A stretch of 61,965 nucleotides of DNA. It comes from an uncultured Acidimicrobiales bacterium. GTDB lineage: Bacteria > Actinomycetota > Acidimicrobiia > Acidimicrobiales > SHLQ01. Every line of letters begins with the position of its first letter. The stretch's first letter is position 1. Both the position numbers and the translations under genes were made by a program. The notes under the pieces are model-generated. The model was not told the origin of the DNA. It saw only the letters and a list, made by a program, of their open reading frames with translations, and did no database searches. Of this stretch, positions 35,218 to 44,841 are shown piece by piece. Location: positions 1-61,965 of the forward strand of contig CALLQB010000011.1 of NCBI GenBank assembly GCA_938015295.1, in the 5' to 3' direction.

Positions 35218-36834
35218 CTAGCGCCAGATCGCCCGACGGATCGGTCGCAGAACCAGTGTTGCCTCAGCTACACCTCGACGATGACTCAGCGACGTGTAGA
35301 ACAGTCCGGCGATTCCCAACACGATCGGGGCAGCAAGAAGCGCTGGCAACCAGGTAACCAGCAACTTGAGCACGGTGAGCAAAAGAAACGCCAGCGCCGC
35401 TGGCAGAGCAAGCGCACCAAAGGCTCGCAATGGCGACACAAAGCCCACGATGCGCTGGCGAGCCAGTCGATTGAGAAGCACAAATTCGGTCCAGGCCGAC
35501 GCGAGCAGGCCAACGGCAAGCCCGACGGGGCCCAGGTGCGGCTGTGCTGTGGCCACCGACGCCAATCGTGGGTCGGTTTCTGACATGACGGTTCGGCCGA
35601 AAACCACGTACTTGTCGAGCGGGTACATAAGGGCAAACCCGACCGCTGTTGCAACAACGACCCGGATTACCGCGATGCGTGCGGGCGCCTTCGTTTCGCC
35701 TTTTGCATACATCACGTTCTGGAGCAGCCGCGAGCTGCCAACCGCAGGTAAACCAAGCGCCAACGTGGCGACGACAAACCACACCGCCATCGAGTCGTCG
35801 GACGAAAACTTCCCGCGCTCGAAGAGCGCAGCGACAATAAGGTCGCCGACGGAGAAATAGGCGACGACGGTGAACATGAGGAAGAAGGCGATACGTCGTT
35901 GCCCATTCTGCGCCCGAACGATGATGGCAGCGTCGTCATCAGACTCGCGTGACAGCTCGGGGAGCTCGGCCGCGGCAACCGCCATGGCGAACACGCTGAT
36001 CGGCAAAATGTAGAGGGTTTGGGCGAGGCCGAGGAGGCCAACCGCTCCGGCGGTCAGCAACGTAGCCAGCGCAAGGTCGATGAACGCCGAGATCTGCACG
36101 ACGCCGCGGCCGAGCAACGTTGGGGTGAAGCGACTGATCACCGAAGCAACGTTGGGTGAGCTGCGGTCGAGGCTGAGTCGAACTGAGCCGAGGAGCTGCA
36201 TCACCTTCGGCAGCTGGATGAGTAGCTGGGCAGCGCTGCCCGCCAGCACAGCCCACGCAACTGCTTTCACACCTTTGGTCGTCGACCAGGAAAGCAGCCC
36301 GACAGCGAGCAGTACGACGATCTGTGCAGCGTTCCACAACACAGGGGCGACGTAGGAAAGAAAGAACTGGCGATGCGAGTTCAGTACGCCCAGGCACCAT
36401 GCTGACAGCACCAGAAGAGCGATGCCGGCTGTGGTGATGCGCATCAAGGTGACAGCAAGGTCGTGCGCTTCTGCGTCGAACCCGGGGGCGGTGAGTGAGA
36501 TGATCGGCCCGGCGAGGAGGATGCCGATGGCCGAAAGCACACCGGTTACGGCGATAAGCAGACCAGCGACTGCTCCGGCGACTCGGCCGGCTTCTTCTCT
36601 TTCGCCTTTCTCGATGAGCTCGGAGTACACCGGAATAAACGATGCGGAAAGCACGCCTTCGCCGAACAGGTTTTGTAAAACGTTGGGTACCCGCATTGCG
36701 ACCTTGAACGCGTCGAGTGGCACACCGAGCCCAATGAAGGCGGCAAGGCATGCTTCGCGGATAAGGCCGCTGATTCGTGAGAGAAAGATGCCCGCCGCCA
36801 CAAGGCCTGACGACCGGCTGGAATCGCTGGCCAT
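35218..36834 (-). CDS. murJ: Lipid II flippase MurJ (MviN family)
   Basis: 538 residues with about 13-14 membrane helices. The N-terminal SGLVAAGIFLSRISGLIREACLAAFIGLG and VPNVLQNLFGEGVLSASFIPVYSEL blocks are typical of MurJ. It moves lipid-linked peptidoglycan precursors across the membrane, supplying RodA/PBP2. It starts two bases after the stop of the gene upstream on the same strand, so the two are translationally linked. No C-terminal kinase-like extension as found in mycobacterial MviN is present. Confidence 0.92.
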   Translation of the reverse strand: MASDSSRSSGLVAAGIFLSRISGLIREACLAAFIGLGVPLDAFKVAMRVPNVLQNLFGEGVLSASFIPVYSELIEKGEREEAGRVAGAVAGLLIAVTGVLSAIGILLAGPIISLTAPGFDAEAHDLAVTLMRITTAGIALLVLSAWCLGVLNSHRQFFLSYVAPVLWNAAQIVVLLAVGLLSWSTTKGVKAVAWAVLAGSAAQLLIQLPKVMQLLGSVRLSLDRSSPNVASVISRFTPTLLGRGVVQISAFIDLALATLLTAGAVGLLGLAQTLYILPISVFAMAVAAAELPELSRESDDDAAIIVRAQNGQRRIAFFLMFTVVAYFSVGDLIVAALFERGKFSSDDSMAVWFVVATLALGLPAVGSSRLLQNVMYAKGETKAPARIAVIRVVVATAVGFALMYPLDKYVVFGRTVMSETDPRLASVATAQPHLGPVGLAVGLLASAWTEFVLLNRLARQRIVGFVSPLRAFGALALPAALAFLLLTVLKLLVTWLPALLAAPIVLGIAGLFYTSLSHRRGVAEATLVLRPIRRAIWR

Positions 36835-36836
36835 CG

Positions 36837-37547
36837 TCAGGCTGTTTCCTCCAGGCCGACACGAAGTGCTTCAAGCTCGTCGACCATGTGGTCGACCGAA
36901 GAGACCAGGCTTTCAACCGAGGCGACCTCGCTTGCGGTCGACAACTCGAACGAGCGGGTCACGGTCTCTTTGAGTTGTGCGTCGAGCGTGTCGAGACGAT
37001 TCGTGGTTGCGTCGAGCCTCTCGTCGAGCCTGCTGGCCGATTCGAGCTGCGACCGAAGGGCGGTGACCCGGTCGGCGGCGCCGTCGGGCGAATCTTCGGC
37101 GTTGGCGAGCTGCCGTCGCAGATCGTCGGTGTCGATGCGCCGGCGTCCGTCGGCCAAGGATTGCCCGAGCTTTGAGATCCGCCACACCTCGTCAGTCGCG
37201 TCGGCGAGGCGACGGTTGACGCTCTCGAGTCGGTCGCGAACTGCGCCGTCCTTGGTTTGGGCGATGGTCGACTGCACTTCTCGCTGGGCCTTCTGCGCAT
37301 CACGCACGTAAAAGCGCCAGGGCTCGCGCAAAGCGAACGGGTCGATGTCGTTCGGCCGATCTGCCCCCGCCATGAACCGAAGCGATGCGAAGGCGAGGGC
37401 GCCTAGCCACAGCACAAGAGCGAGCGCCAGGAGTAAATACCAAGGCACATCGAGCAATGCTGCTGCAACGACGGCGATACCGATGACGAGCAGCGCAAGA
37501 GGCGATACCGCGGCAAACAACGTGGCAGGGGAGCGCTGGGAAGGCAT
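36837..37547 (-). CDS. Two-helix membrane protein with coiled coil, unknown function
   Basis: About 236 residues. Two close membrane helices lie at about 10-55 (LLVIGIAVVAAALL and YLLLALALVLWLGALA). The rest is cytoplasmic and highly charged, with heptad-like Leu/Arg/Asp repeats (RDRLESVNRRLADATDEVWRI onward), probably a long coiled coil. No family is recognised. It is directly coupled to murJ (two-base gap), so a role at the cell-wall or division machinery is a reasonable guess. ATG 37547 is used because the longer frame enters the proA start region. Confidence 0.7.
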   Translation of the reverse strand: MPSQRSPATLFAAVSPLALLVIGIAVVAAALLDVPWYLLLALALVLWLGALAFASLRFMAGADRPNDIDPFALREPWRFYVRDAQKAQREVQSTIAQTKDGAVRDRLESVNRRLADATDEVWRISKLGQSLADGRRRIDTDDLRRQLANAEDSPDGAADRVTALRSQLESASRLDERLDATTNRLDTLDAQLKETVTRSFELSTASEVASVESLVSSVDHMVDELEALRVGLEETA

Positions 37548-37568
37548 GGCCCTAAGGCTACCGGTACG

Positions 37569-38864
37569 ATGATCGCCGTGACTGACACCCCAAATTCGAC
37601 AACGCTGCATTCGCTGTCTCAGCAAGCCGCTATTCCGGAGCTGGGCAAACGGGTGCGCAACGCCTCGCGGCTTCTGGCTAAGGCATCAACGGCCACCAAG
37701 AATCAGGCGCTTGAGGTGTCTGCCGACCAGTTGGTTGCCCACGCTGCCGACATTCTTGCTGCCAACGCGTTGGATGTCGCAGAGGCCGAAGCAAACGGAA
37801 GTTCGCCGACGGTCATCGATCGGCTTCGACTTTCTGAGGAAAAGATTCAGGGTATGGCCGCCGGTCTTCGCCAGGTCGCTGCGCTGGCCGACCCCGTTGG
37901 GGAGGTCACCAGCGGGTGGGTTCGCCCCAACGGGTTGCGCATCTCGAAGGTGCGGGTACCCCTCGGGGTCATCGCGATCATCTACGAGAACCGGCCGAAC
38001 GTCACCAGCGATGCATTTGCTCTCTGCCTCAAGGCCGGCAACGCAGCGTTTCTGCGTGGTTCTTCGGGCGCTATCAACTCAAATATCGCTATTGCGGCAG
38101 TGTTGCGTTCGGCACTTGCCGACGTGGGCTTGCCAGCCGATGGCGTGATCTTGGTAGAAGACACGTCTCGTGAGGCCGCTGTCGAATTCATGCAGCAGCG
38201 CGAGTATGTCGATTGTTTGATTCCGCGGGGCGGCACGTCGCTGATTCAGTCGATTCTCGCCAACGCCACCGTGCCGTTCGTCATCGATGGCGACGGTAAC
38301 TGTCATGTGTACGTTGACGCTTCGGCCGACCTTGCCATGGCCACCAACATCATCGTCAACGCCAAAACCCAACGGCCGTCGGTGTGTAATGCCGCCGAGA
38401 GTCTTGTTGTCCATGAGGCGGTTGCCGCCACATTTATCCCGCTCGCCGTCGAGGCGCTCGTCGGCGTCGAGCTGGTCGGAGACGCTGCCGCGTGTGCACT
38501 CGATGCCAGTATTTCGCCGGCAACCAATGATGACTGGTCGACCGAGTTTCTTGACCTGAAGCTATCGGTGAAGATCGTCGAGTCGCTCGACGAGGCAATC
38601 GACCACATCAACCGCAATGGATCTGGGCACAGCGAAGCGATTCTTACCGCTGACATGACCGCAGCGGATCGCTTTACTACCGAGGTCGACGCCGCTGCGG
38701 TGGTCGTCAACGCCTCGACTCGCTTTGTTGATGGTGAAGAGTTTGGTTTCGGCGCCGAGATCGGCATCAGCACGCAGAAACTTCATGCTCGTGGTCCAAT
38801 GGGGTTGCCACAGCTCACCACCGAGAAGTACATCGTGCGCGGCGAAGGCCAAACACGCGGCTGA
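37569..38864 (+). CDS. proA: Gamma-glutamyl phosphate reductase
   Basis: 431 residues of the aldehyde dehydrogenase-like ProA family. Landmarks are VRVPLGVIAIIYENRPNVTSDAFALCLKAGNA, IPRGG with the following nucleotide-binding region, and the catalytic Cys in TQRPSVCNAAESL. It reduces glutamyl-5-phosphate to the semialdehyde in the proline pathway after ProB. ATG 37569 or GTG 37578 are both plausible starts. Only 21 bases separate it from the divergent start at 37547, so promoters must overlap the neighbouring gene. Confidence 0.96.
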   Translation: MIAVTDTPNSTTLHSLSQQAAIPELGKRVRNASRLLAKASTATKNQALEVSADQLVAHAADILAANALDVAEAEANGSSPTVIDRLRLSEEKIQGMAAGLRQVAALADPVGEVTSGWVRPNGLRISKVRVPLGVIAIIYENRPNVTSDAFALCLKAGNAAFLRGSSGAINSNIAIAAVLRSALADVGLPADGVILVEDTSREAAVEFMQQREYVDCLIPRGGTSLIQSILANATVPFVIDGDGNCHVYVDASADLAMATNIIVNAKTQRPSVCNAAESLVVHEAVAATFIPLAVEALVGVELVGDAAACALDASISPATNDDWSTEFLDLKLSVKIVESLDEAIDHINRNGSGHSEAILTADMTAADRFTTEVDAAAVVVNASTRFVDGEEFGFGAEIGISTQKLHARGPMGLPQLTTEKYIVRGEGQTRG

Positions 38865-38923
38865 ACGCTCCCCGTTGCGGGTGGGAGTAAAGAACCCAGC
38901 CCCGTAGGTCGATATCTGTGGGT

Positions 38924-40441
38924 ATGAGCGGGTTCAACCTGGGCGCATCACGAACCAACGTGGCCGACCTGTATCGTCACGGCTGCACACCCCTTGCCGA
39001 CGATGCCTCTGCGCAACGCGACGACAGCCACCACGCAATCTGGGGTCTGCTCCTGCCCTTCGTCGGGGTCTTTGGCACGGTCGCAGTGATCGTTGGCCTG
39101 ATGATCCGCACTGTCGATGCCGAGCAGTACACGCCATCGGCTCTTCGTTGGGTGTTTGGCGGTGGGGCTTCGCTCGCACTCGTTTGCGCGGTTTGGCTTT
39201 GGAAACGCGTCTGGGTGATCGACGATATGCCAACCATCGAGGTCGCGGCCGCCCATCCCGGAACCTGCGAGTTCGTCGGGAAGGCTCGCACCGATTACCC
39301 GGCAACAGCGTGGTTCAGCGGATTACCGGTCATCTGGTGGGAGGCCTCGATCACCGAGTGGCAAAAGAAGGCCGACGGCGGACGAGAACTCAAGACGATC
39401 TGGGAGGAGAAGGGCGGCCACAAGAAGTTCTGGGTGGATGACGGCACCGGATTGCTTGCGGTGAATTCGACCGGGGCCGCGACGAGTGGCGCCCGCATCA
39501 CCGTCGATCGCACGATTAACAACATTCGTATTGTCGAGCGCGCTCTGGTCGCCGATGAGCGGGTCTTCCTCACCGGCCCAGTGCAGTTGCAACCCAACGG
39601 AGAGCTCGAGATGCGGCGGGCCCGCAATCAACTCGAGGCGGGTGTTGGCGCGCCGTTCTGGATTGCTCGCAGCGAAGCCCGACTTCGGTCAACTTGGCGC
39701 GGCGGGGCAATGTTTTTCACGACTCTCGCGATCTTGTTGGCTGCCGCGACTTCGATCTGGACAGTCGTGCCGTCGACCGATCCGCTGCATCTCGACAAGA
39801 ACACGTTGATGATCAAGGAGAGCCCTATCCTCATACCGTTCCTTGTGGTACTGGCTGGTGGTGTTGGCTTGCAGTTGCTGCACTACGGGCTGCGCCTGTA
39901 TAACCGGCTCGTCGCTCTCAAGCAGCAGGCGGCTTTTGCCTGGGCGACTATTGACGTCGCGGTTGCGAGACGTCACAGCCTCATCAGTCGCTTGACGGGC
40001 GTTGCTCTGGCCTCAGCGAACCACGAGCGCGAAACCCTCGAGGAGGCGATTCGCACGAGGTCGCAGTTGCCAAGCAAGGAAAAGGTGCGGTCGGTGACTA
40101 CCGAGTTTGTGACCGATGGCCCCGGACGGACCAGGGTCGGCACCAAAGAAGCACATCCCGATCTTGAGGCGGCGGCGGCATTTGATGACCTGTTCGCCAA
40201 CCTGGTCGACACCGAGAACCGCATCGCCGCCTCTCGTCGTTTCTATAACGATGCCGTGGTCCTGCTGACCGACCGAGCCAAGGCTGTTCCCGGCATCTTT
40301 GTGGCCCCGCTGGTGCTTCGCGGCCGCGGCATTCCACCATTGCTACGGTTTGGTGAGCCGATGGAAGGCACACAGAACGATCATCTGCTGCCCGGCACTG
40401 CGGGGGCATCGAACGTAACGTTTGGCACAGAGGCTGCCTGA
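38924..40441 (+). CDS. GIDE-like domain fused to a LemA-like domain, membrane protein
   Basis: About 505 residues. Two helices at about 40-90 precede a region like the GIDE (bacterial E3-ligase-like, PF12483) domain: GKARTDYPATAWFSGLPVIWWEASI, KKFWVDDGTGLLAVNSTGA and ERVFLTGPVQ. Two more helices follow (about 265-330), then a LemA-like helical bundle with RLYNRLVALKQQAAFAWATIDVAVARRHSLI and NLVDTENRIAASRRFYNDAV. No RING motif is present, so ubiquitin ligase activity is not implied. The function is unknown. The start may be GTG 38918 or ATG 38924. Confidence 0.75.
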   Translation: MSGFNLGASRTNVADLYRHGCTPLADDASAQRDDSHHAIWGLLLPFVGVFGTVAVIVGLMIRTVDAEQYTPSALRWVFGGGASLALVCAVWLWKRVWVIDDMPTIEVAAAHPGTCEFVGKARTDYPATAWFSGLPVIWWEASITEWQKKADGGRELKTIWEEKGGHKKFWVDDGTGLLAVNSTGAATSGARITVDRTINNIRIVERALVADERVFLTGPVQLQPNGELEMRRARNQLEAGVGAPFWIARSEARLRSTWRGGAMFFTTLAILLAAATSIWTVVPSTDPLHLDKNTLMIKESPILIPFLVVLAGGVGLQLLHYGLRLYNRLVALKQQAAFAWATIDVAVARRHSLISRLTGVALASANHERETLEEAIRTRSQLPSKEKVRSVTTEFVTDGPGRTRVGTKEAHPDLEAAAAFDDLFANLVDTENRIAASRRFYNDAVVLLTDRAKAVPGIFVAPLVLRGRGIPPLLRFGEPMEGTQNDHLLPGTAGASNVTFGTEAA

Positions 40442-40479
40442 AGTGACCTAAACAGGATCCGGCCGGTACTGTGGGTTTC

Positions 40480-41190
40480 ATGAGTACTGACACTGCGGAA
40501 AGCCCTGAGAGCACCGAATCTGATTCGGTAACCGAACCTGCCGAGGGGCAGGCCGCGGAACAAGTGCTCGAAACGACTGGTGAGGTGCTGCTCGATGTCA
40601 CCGCCGCGGCGATGACGATGGTGCTCGAGATCCGAAACCAAGAAGACGAACCCGACAAAACCGCGCTGCGCGTCGAGGTCTCCGGAGTGAGCGGCGTTGA
40701 GTACAAATACGACCTTTCGTTCGACGATGTCGCGTCGGCCGACGACACGTACGCCACGTACACCATTGGCGAACTCACCGTCATCGTCCCCGAGAACAGC
40801 ATCGACCTGATGCGCGGATCAACCCTCGACCTGCCATCGAACCCCATGCAGGAGGGCTTGGTCATTCGTAACCCCAATCGTCCGAACCCACTGGGCGACG
40901 GTATGGGTGACGACCTCGAACTTACCGGCGAGCCAGCAGACAAGGTCGAGCAGCTACTCGAGATGCGGATCAACCCAGCACTGGCCTCACACGGCGGGTA
41001 CGCACGTTTGGTAAAGGTTGAGGATGGCGCCGCACACGTGTTGATGGGCGGCGGCTGCCAGGGCTGTTCGATGAGCGCCATCACCCTTGCTGAAGGCATC
41101 AAATCGAGCATCCTTGAACTCATTCCAGAGATCACCGAGGTTATCGATGCAACCAACCACGAAGAAGGCGAAAACCCGTTCTACGCCTGA
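40480..41190 (+). CDS. nfuA: NfuA-like iron-sulfur cluster carrier
   Basis: 236 residues. The N-terminal 35 residues are acidic and probably disordered. A degenerate A-type (HesB-like) domain without its cysteines spans about 37-125, and the NifU C-terminal domain spans about 150-225 with the cluster ligands CxxC in GGGCQGCSMS. This is the layout of NfuA, which delivers 4Fe-4S clusters to client enzymes such as the radical SAM proteins in this window. ATG 40480 is preferred over GTG 40471. Confidence 0.88.
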   Translation: MSTDTAESPESTESDSVTEPAEGQAAEQVLETTGEVLLDVTAAAMTMVLEIRNQEDEPDKTALRVEVSGVSGVEYKYDLSFDDVASADDTYATYTIGELTVIVPENSIDLMRGSTLDLPSNPMQEGLVIRNPNRPNPLGDGMGDDLELTGEPADKVEQLLEMRINPALASHGGYARLVKVEDGAAHVLMGGGCQGCSMSAITLAEGIKSSILELIPEITEVIDATNHEEGENPFYA

Positions 41191-41268
41191 CCGAGTGTGG
41201 GGCGTCGGCTCGGCTGACCAACGCTCGCTGTCCGAGCTTGTCGGTGCCACCCCGTAAGATCGTCGTCG

Positions 41269-44160
41269 ATGCCTGACATTCGTTGTGGTCACTGTGGTGG
41301 CTCGCATGGTTCTGTAGCCGAAATTCGAGAATGCTCCGCCGGCGGCGAGCGCACCGCTGGCTCTGCCGCCGGTCAAACAGCACGCGCCGACGAGCGCGAC
41401 GACGCCCCGCCAGCAGTTTGGGATGAAACGTTTGCTGAACCGGCAGGCGAACCCTCGGCGCCAGCGCCGGCCCGCGCCAAACTCCGCGATCCTGGGCGTC
41501 TCGACCCCGTCGCTTTCGGGGCCGGGCCAGGCGAACTCGGTCGTAACCTGGTGGTTCGGCCGGGCGATACCATCCCCGAAGCTTGGGCCGACTCGTGGAT
41601 GTACAGCATCGACCCCGAGGTGTTGGCCTCGCCCGAGGCCTTGGTCGCCGAGCTACTGCCGCTGTGGCACGCACGCGAGCGGTTTGTCATCGAACTGGTC
41701 GGCGACTTGTCCTTTGACAGCAACGAAGCCACATCCATTCCGTCGTGGGAGCTGGGGCCTGAGTTCTCGTTCGACGTCGAGCGGCTTCATCACCTTGTCT
41801 GGTCAAACAGCGTCGAAATTCGCGATGGACAGCTGCTCTCGCGCGTAGCCGCCCGGGCCGTCGAGCTTGGTGCGACACTCATCGACCAGCCCGCCGACGC
41901 CGAGCTTCGCCTAGGCGACGGCACCGAGGTGGTGCTCGATGGGGGACCCCTCGACCCGCACGTTGTCTCGTTACCTGTTGTCCATGCCGTGACCTTGTCG
42001 GCCGGGCAGCTGGAGCCATTGGGCAAGAGCCTGCCGCGGGCCGAGCTCGCCGACGACCAGCTGGCGGCGGTCGGCCATGTCGGTGGCGCGGCCCGGATCA
42101 TCGCTCCGGCCGGTTCGGGTAAAACCCGTGTGCTTACCGAACGTGCTCGTCACCTCGTACAGAACTGGGGCGTTCCGGTCGACACGTTGACGTTGGTGGC
42201 GTTCAACAAACGTGCCCAGCTCGAGATGCTCGAACGCACCACTGACATTCCAGGTTTGCGGGTCCGTACCCTCAATGCGCTTGCACTGGCGATCCTCAAT
42301 GGCACCGATGGCTTTGCGCCCACGAAGCGTCGTCGCAACACCATCTCCGAACGCGACGTTCGGCAAACGCTCGACCGTCTTGTCGAGTTTCCCCGCAGGG
42401 CCAACACCGATCCCGTAGCGATGTGGATCGAGGCACTCACTGCAGCGCGCCTTGGTTTGCGGTCGCCTCGCGAGGTCGAGGCGTCGTATCAAGGCGACGT
42501 CGAAGGTTTTGCCGAAGTGTTCGAAAATTACCGGCAACATCTCCTCGAAACGAACACCGTCGACTTTGATGAACAGATATTTGCCGCCATCGAAGTTTTG
42601 CTCACCGACCCCGTGGCCCGTCAGCAGGCGCAACTCGCCGGTCAGGTGCTGCTTGTCGACGAGTTCCAGGACCTGACGCCTGCGCACCTGTTGCTTGTCC
42701 GGTTGCTGGCAGGCCCGCGAGCCGATGTGTTTGGCGTCGGCGACGACGATCAGACAATTTACGGGTTCACGGGTGCCTCGCCACGCTGGCTCATCGACTA
42801 CGACCGGTACTTTCCCGGTGCGACGTCGCATGCCCTCAAGGTGAACTATCGCTGCGCCCCAGGTGTCGTTGGTGCCGCATCGAATCTGCTGTCGTTCAAC
42901 GACGAGCGGGTCGAAAAAGATATCCGTTCGTCGCAGGGCAGAAAGCCGTCTGCGGCCGATCTTGTTGTCGATGCCGCGGACGATGTGGTCGTTGCGTTGC
43001 GCAGCAGGGTCGAGGAGCTGCTCGACGCCGGGAGTTCACCGTCAGACATCGTGGTGCTTTCGCGAGTCAACGTCACCCTGGCGATGCCCCAGGTAGTGCT
43101 AGCCGCAGCGGGAATCCCTGTGGTTGGTGCCGTCGATACCAAGCTGCTCGATCGCACCGGCATACGTGCCGCACTTGCCTGGTTACGAGTTGCGTCCGAT
43201 ACCGGAAACATCTCACCTCGCGACATCGCCGACACCGTTCGGCGCCCCTCGAGAGGTATGTCGCGCAAGGTTGTCGAATGGATGAGCGAACATCGCGACT
43301 TGGCGTCACACGACCGGCTCGCAAACCGCCTCAGCGGCCGCGACCCCGACAAGGTACGAGGCTGGATCAGCGATGCTGCCGGGATCTCACGGCGTCTACG
43401 AAACGGCGCGACCACCGCAGAACTGTTGGTGCATATTCGCGACCAGGTGGGCCTCAGCACTGCGCTCAGCACCCTTGACGACTCGCGGGGAAACGCCGAT
43501 CGGTCGACCCATCTCGACGACCTCGAAACACTCACTCGCCTCGCTGCGTTGCAACCCAACGCGCGCGAGTTCGAGCGTTGGCTACGAGAGCAACTCGATG
43601 CGCCGACAAGCGCTGAGGGCGCAGGGGTACTGCTCAGCACTGTGCACCGGGTGAAGGGTCTCGAATGGCCCCATGTTGTGGTCATCGGTGCCGAGCAATC
43701 GACCTTTCCGCATCGTCTCGCCGAGATCGAAGAGGAGCGCCGGGTGTTTCACGTGGCGATTACCCGTTCGTCGGTATCGACCGCTGTCATTGCCGACAAG
43801 GCATCGCCGTCGCAGTTTCTTGACGAGGTCGAAGGCCGTGTGAGCAGTGTCGCCACTCCCGAGCGGTCAGGCTCGGCTACCGAAACAACGTCGCGTGGCT
43901 CGACGAAGAAGAAGCCAGCCTTGCCAGGCACCGACGACATCGAGTTCGACGAGTCGGTGTTTGAGGCCTTGCGGTCGTGGCGGGCAGACCGCGCAAAACG
44001 CGACAACGTGGCGCCGTTCATCGTGTTTCACGACGCCGTGCTCAAGGCGGTGGCCGCGACTCAGCCAACGAACCTGGCCGAACTGTCGAAGGTAAAAGGC
44101 ATCGGGGCAGCAAAACTCGAGAACTACGGCGATGAGGTACTCGGCGTTCTGTCGAGTTAG
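41269..44160 (+). CDS. UvrD-like SF1 helicase with N-terminal extension and HRDC domain
   Basis: 963 residues. The first 25 hold a possible zinc knuckle (CGHCGGSHGSVAEIREC), followed by an Ala/Pro-rich linker and about 200 residues I cannot assign. From about 255 the SF1A helicase begins: Walker A APAGSGKTRVL near 279-288, Walker B LLVDEFQD, motif III GDDDQTIYGFTGA, motif V HRVKGLEWPHVVVIG and motif VI RVFHVAITRS. The last 75 residues form an HRDC domain (KGIGAAKLENYGDEVL). It resembles actinobacterial UvrD2-type repair helicases but is about 250 residues longer. It would unwind DNA 3' to 5' in repair or fork restart. Confidence 0.88.
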   Translation: MPDIRCGHCGGSHGSVAEIRECSAGGERTAGSAAGQTARADERDDAPPAVWDETFAEPAGEPSAPAPARAKLRDPGRLDPVAFGAGPGELGRNLVVRPGDTIPEAWADSWMYSIDPEVLASPEALVAELLPLWHARERFVIELVGDLSFDSNEATSIPSWELGPEFSFDVERLHHLVWSNSVEIRDGQLLSRVAARAVELGATLIDQPADAELRLGDGTEVVLDGGPLDPHVVSLPVVHAVTLSAGQLEPLGKSLPRAELADDQLAAVGHVGGAARIIAPAGSGKTRVLTERARHLVQNWGVPVDTLTLVAFNKRAQLEMLERTTDIPGLRVRTLNALALAILNGTDGFAPTKRRRNTISERDVRQTLDRLVEFPRRANTDPVAMWIEALTAARLGLRSPREVEASYQGDVEGFAEVFENYRQHLLETNTVDFDEQIFAAIEVLLTDPVARQQAQLAGQVLLVDEFQDLTPAHLLLVRLLAGPRADVFGVGDDDQTIYGFTGASPRWLIDYDRYFPGATSHALKVNYRCAPGVVGAASNLLSFNDERVEKDIRSSQGRKPSAADLVVDAADDVVVALRSRVEELLDAGSSPSDIVVLSRVNVTLAMPQVVLAAAGIPVVGAVDTKLLDRTGIRAALAWLRVASDTGNISPRDIADTVRRPSRGMSRKVVEWMSEHRDLASHDRLANRLSGRDPDKVRGWISDAAGISRRLRNGATTAELLVHIRDQVGLSTALSTLDDSRGNADRSTHLDDLETLTRLAALQPNAREFERWLREQLDAPTSAEGAGVLLSTVHRVKGLEWPHVVVIGAEQSTFPHRLAEIEEERRVFHVAITRSSVSTAVIADKASPSQFLDEVEGRVSSVATPERSGSATETTSRGSTKKKPALPGTDDIEFDESVFEALRSWRADRAKRDNVAPFIVFHDAVLKAVAATQPTNLAELSKVKGIGAAKLENYGDEVLGVLSS

Positions 44161-44165
44161 CCGGC

Positions 44166-44828
44166 CTACGAGAGCAACAGGTCGGCTACATCACCTGGGC
44201 TGTTGGCGAGCTGCCAAGCATCGGCAGCCATCAGCTCGTCGAGCTGCCCGTATCCCCACGTAACGCCGATGGTGCGGAGCTGATGAGTGCGTGCCCCGAC
44301 GATGTCGTGGCTCCGGTCGCCAACCATGACCACGTTGCCGCCGGGTGGCCGGTTGACGAGCGTGAGCGCATGGGCAACGACATCGGCTTTGGTTCGCCGA
44401 GCGCCGTCCATGGTCGCTCCGGCAACGGCGGCAAAGAAGTCGGCGAGCTTGAAGTGCATCAGGATGCGAACTGCGAACAGTTCGGGCTTGGAGGTTGCAA
44501 CGCCTAGCACCCAGCCTGCGTCGCGGAATCGTTGCAGCATGTCGACGATGCCGGGGTAGACCTCGTTCTCGAACATGCCATGGGTCGCGAACCGTTCTCG
44601 GTACGCGGCGATTGCGGTGTCGACCTGGGCGGCATCGAGGCCCATGCCGCTGAACGACTCTTGCAGTGGTGGCCCGATGAATCGGCTGAGATCGCCATGG
44701 CCTTTTGCTGATTCGCCAACCGCCGCCAAGCCGGCCTCGATGCAAGAAACGATTCCTACACGCGGGTCGGTTAGCGTGCCATCAAGATCGAAGAGCGCGA
44801 CAGGCAACTCGTGTGGATCTGGTGGCAC
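44166..44828 (-). CDS. HAD-superfamily phosphatase, phosphoglycolate phosphatase-like
   Basis: 220 residues. Motif I is FDLDGTLTDP, motif II ATSKPE, motif III the Lys of RRTKADV and motif IV VGDRSHDIVGA, with an alpha-helical cap in between: a subclass IA HAD phosphatase of the Gph/PpaX type. The substrate cannot be fixed from sequence. It follows dxs by 13 bases on the same strand (start GTG), so it is probably co-transcribed. It converges with the helicase gene with five bases between stops. Confidence 0.88.
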   Translation of the reverse strand: MPPDPHELPVALFDLDGTLTDPRVGIVSCIEAGLAAVGESAKGHGDLSRFIGPPLQESFSGMGLDAAQVDTAIAAYRERFATHGMFENEVYPGIVDMLQRFRDAGWVLGVATSKPELFAVRILMHFKLADFFAAVAGATMDGARRTKADVVAHALTLVNRPPGGNVVMVGDRSHDIVGARTHQLRTIGVTWGYGQLDELMAADAWQLANSPGDVADLLLS

Positions 44829-44841
44829 CGGTTCGAGAGAC

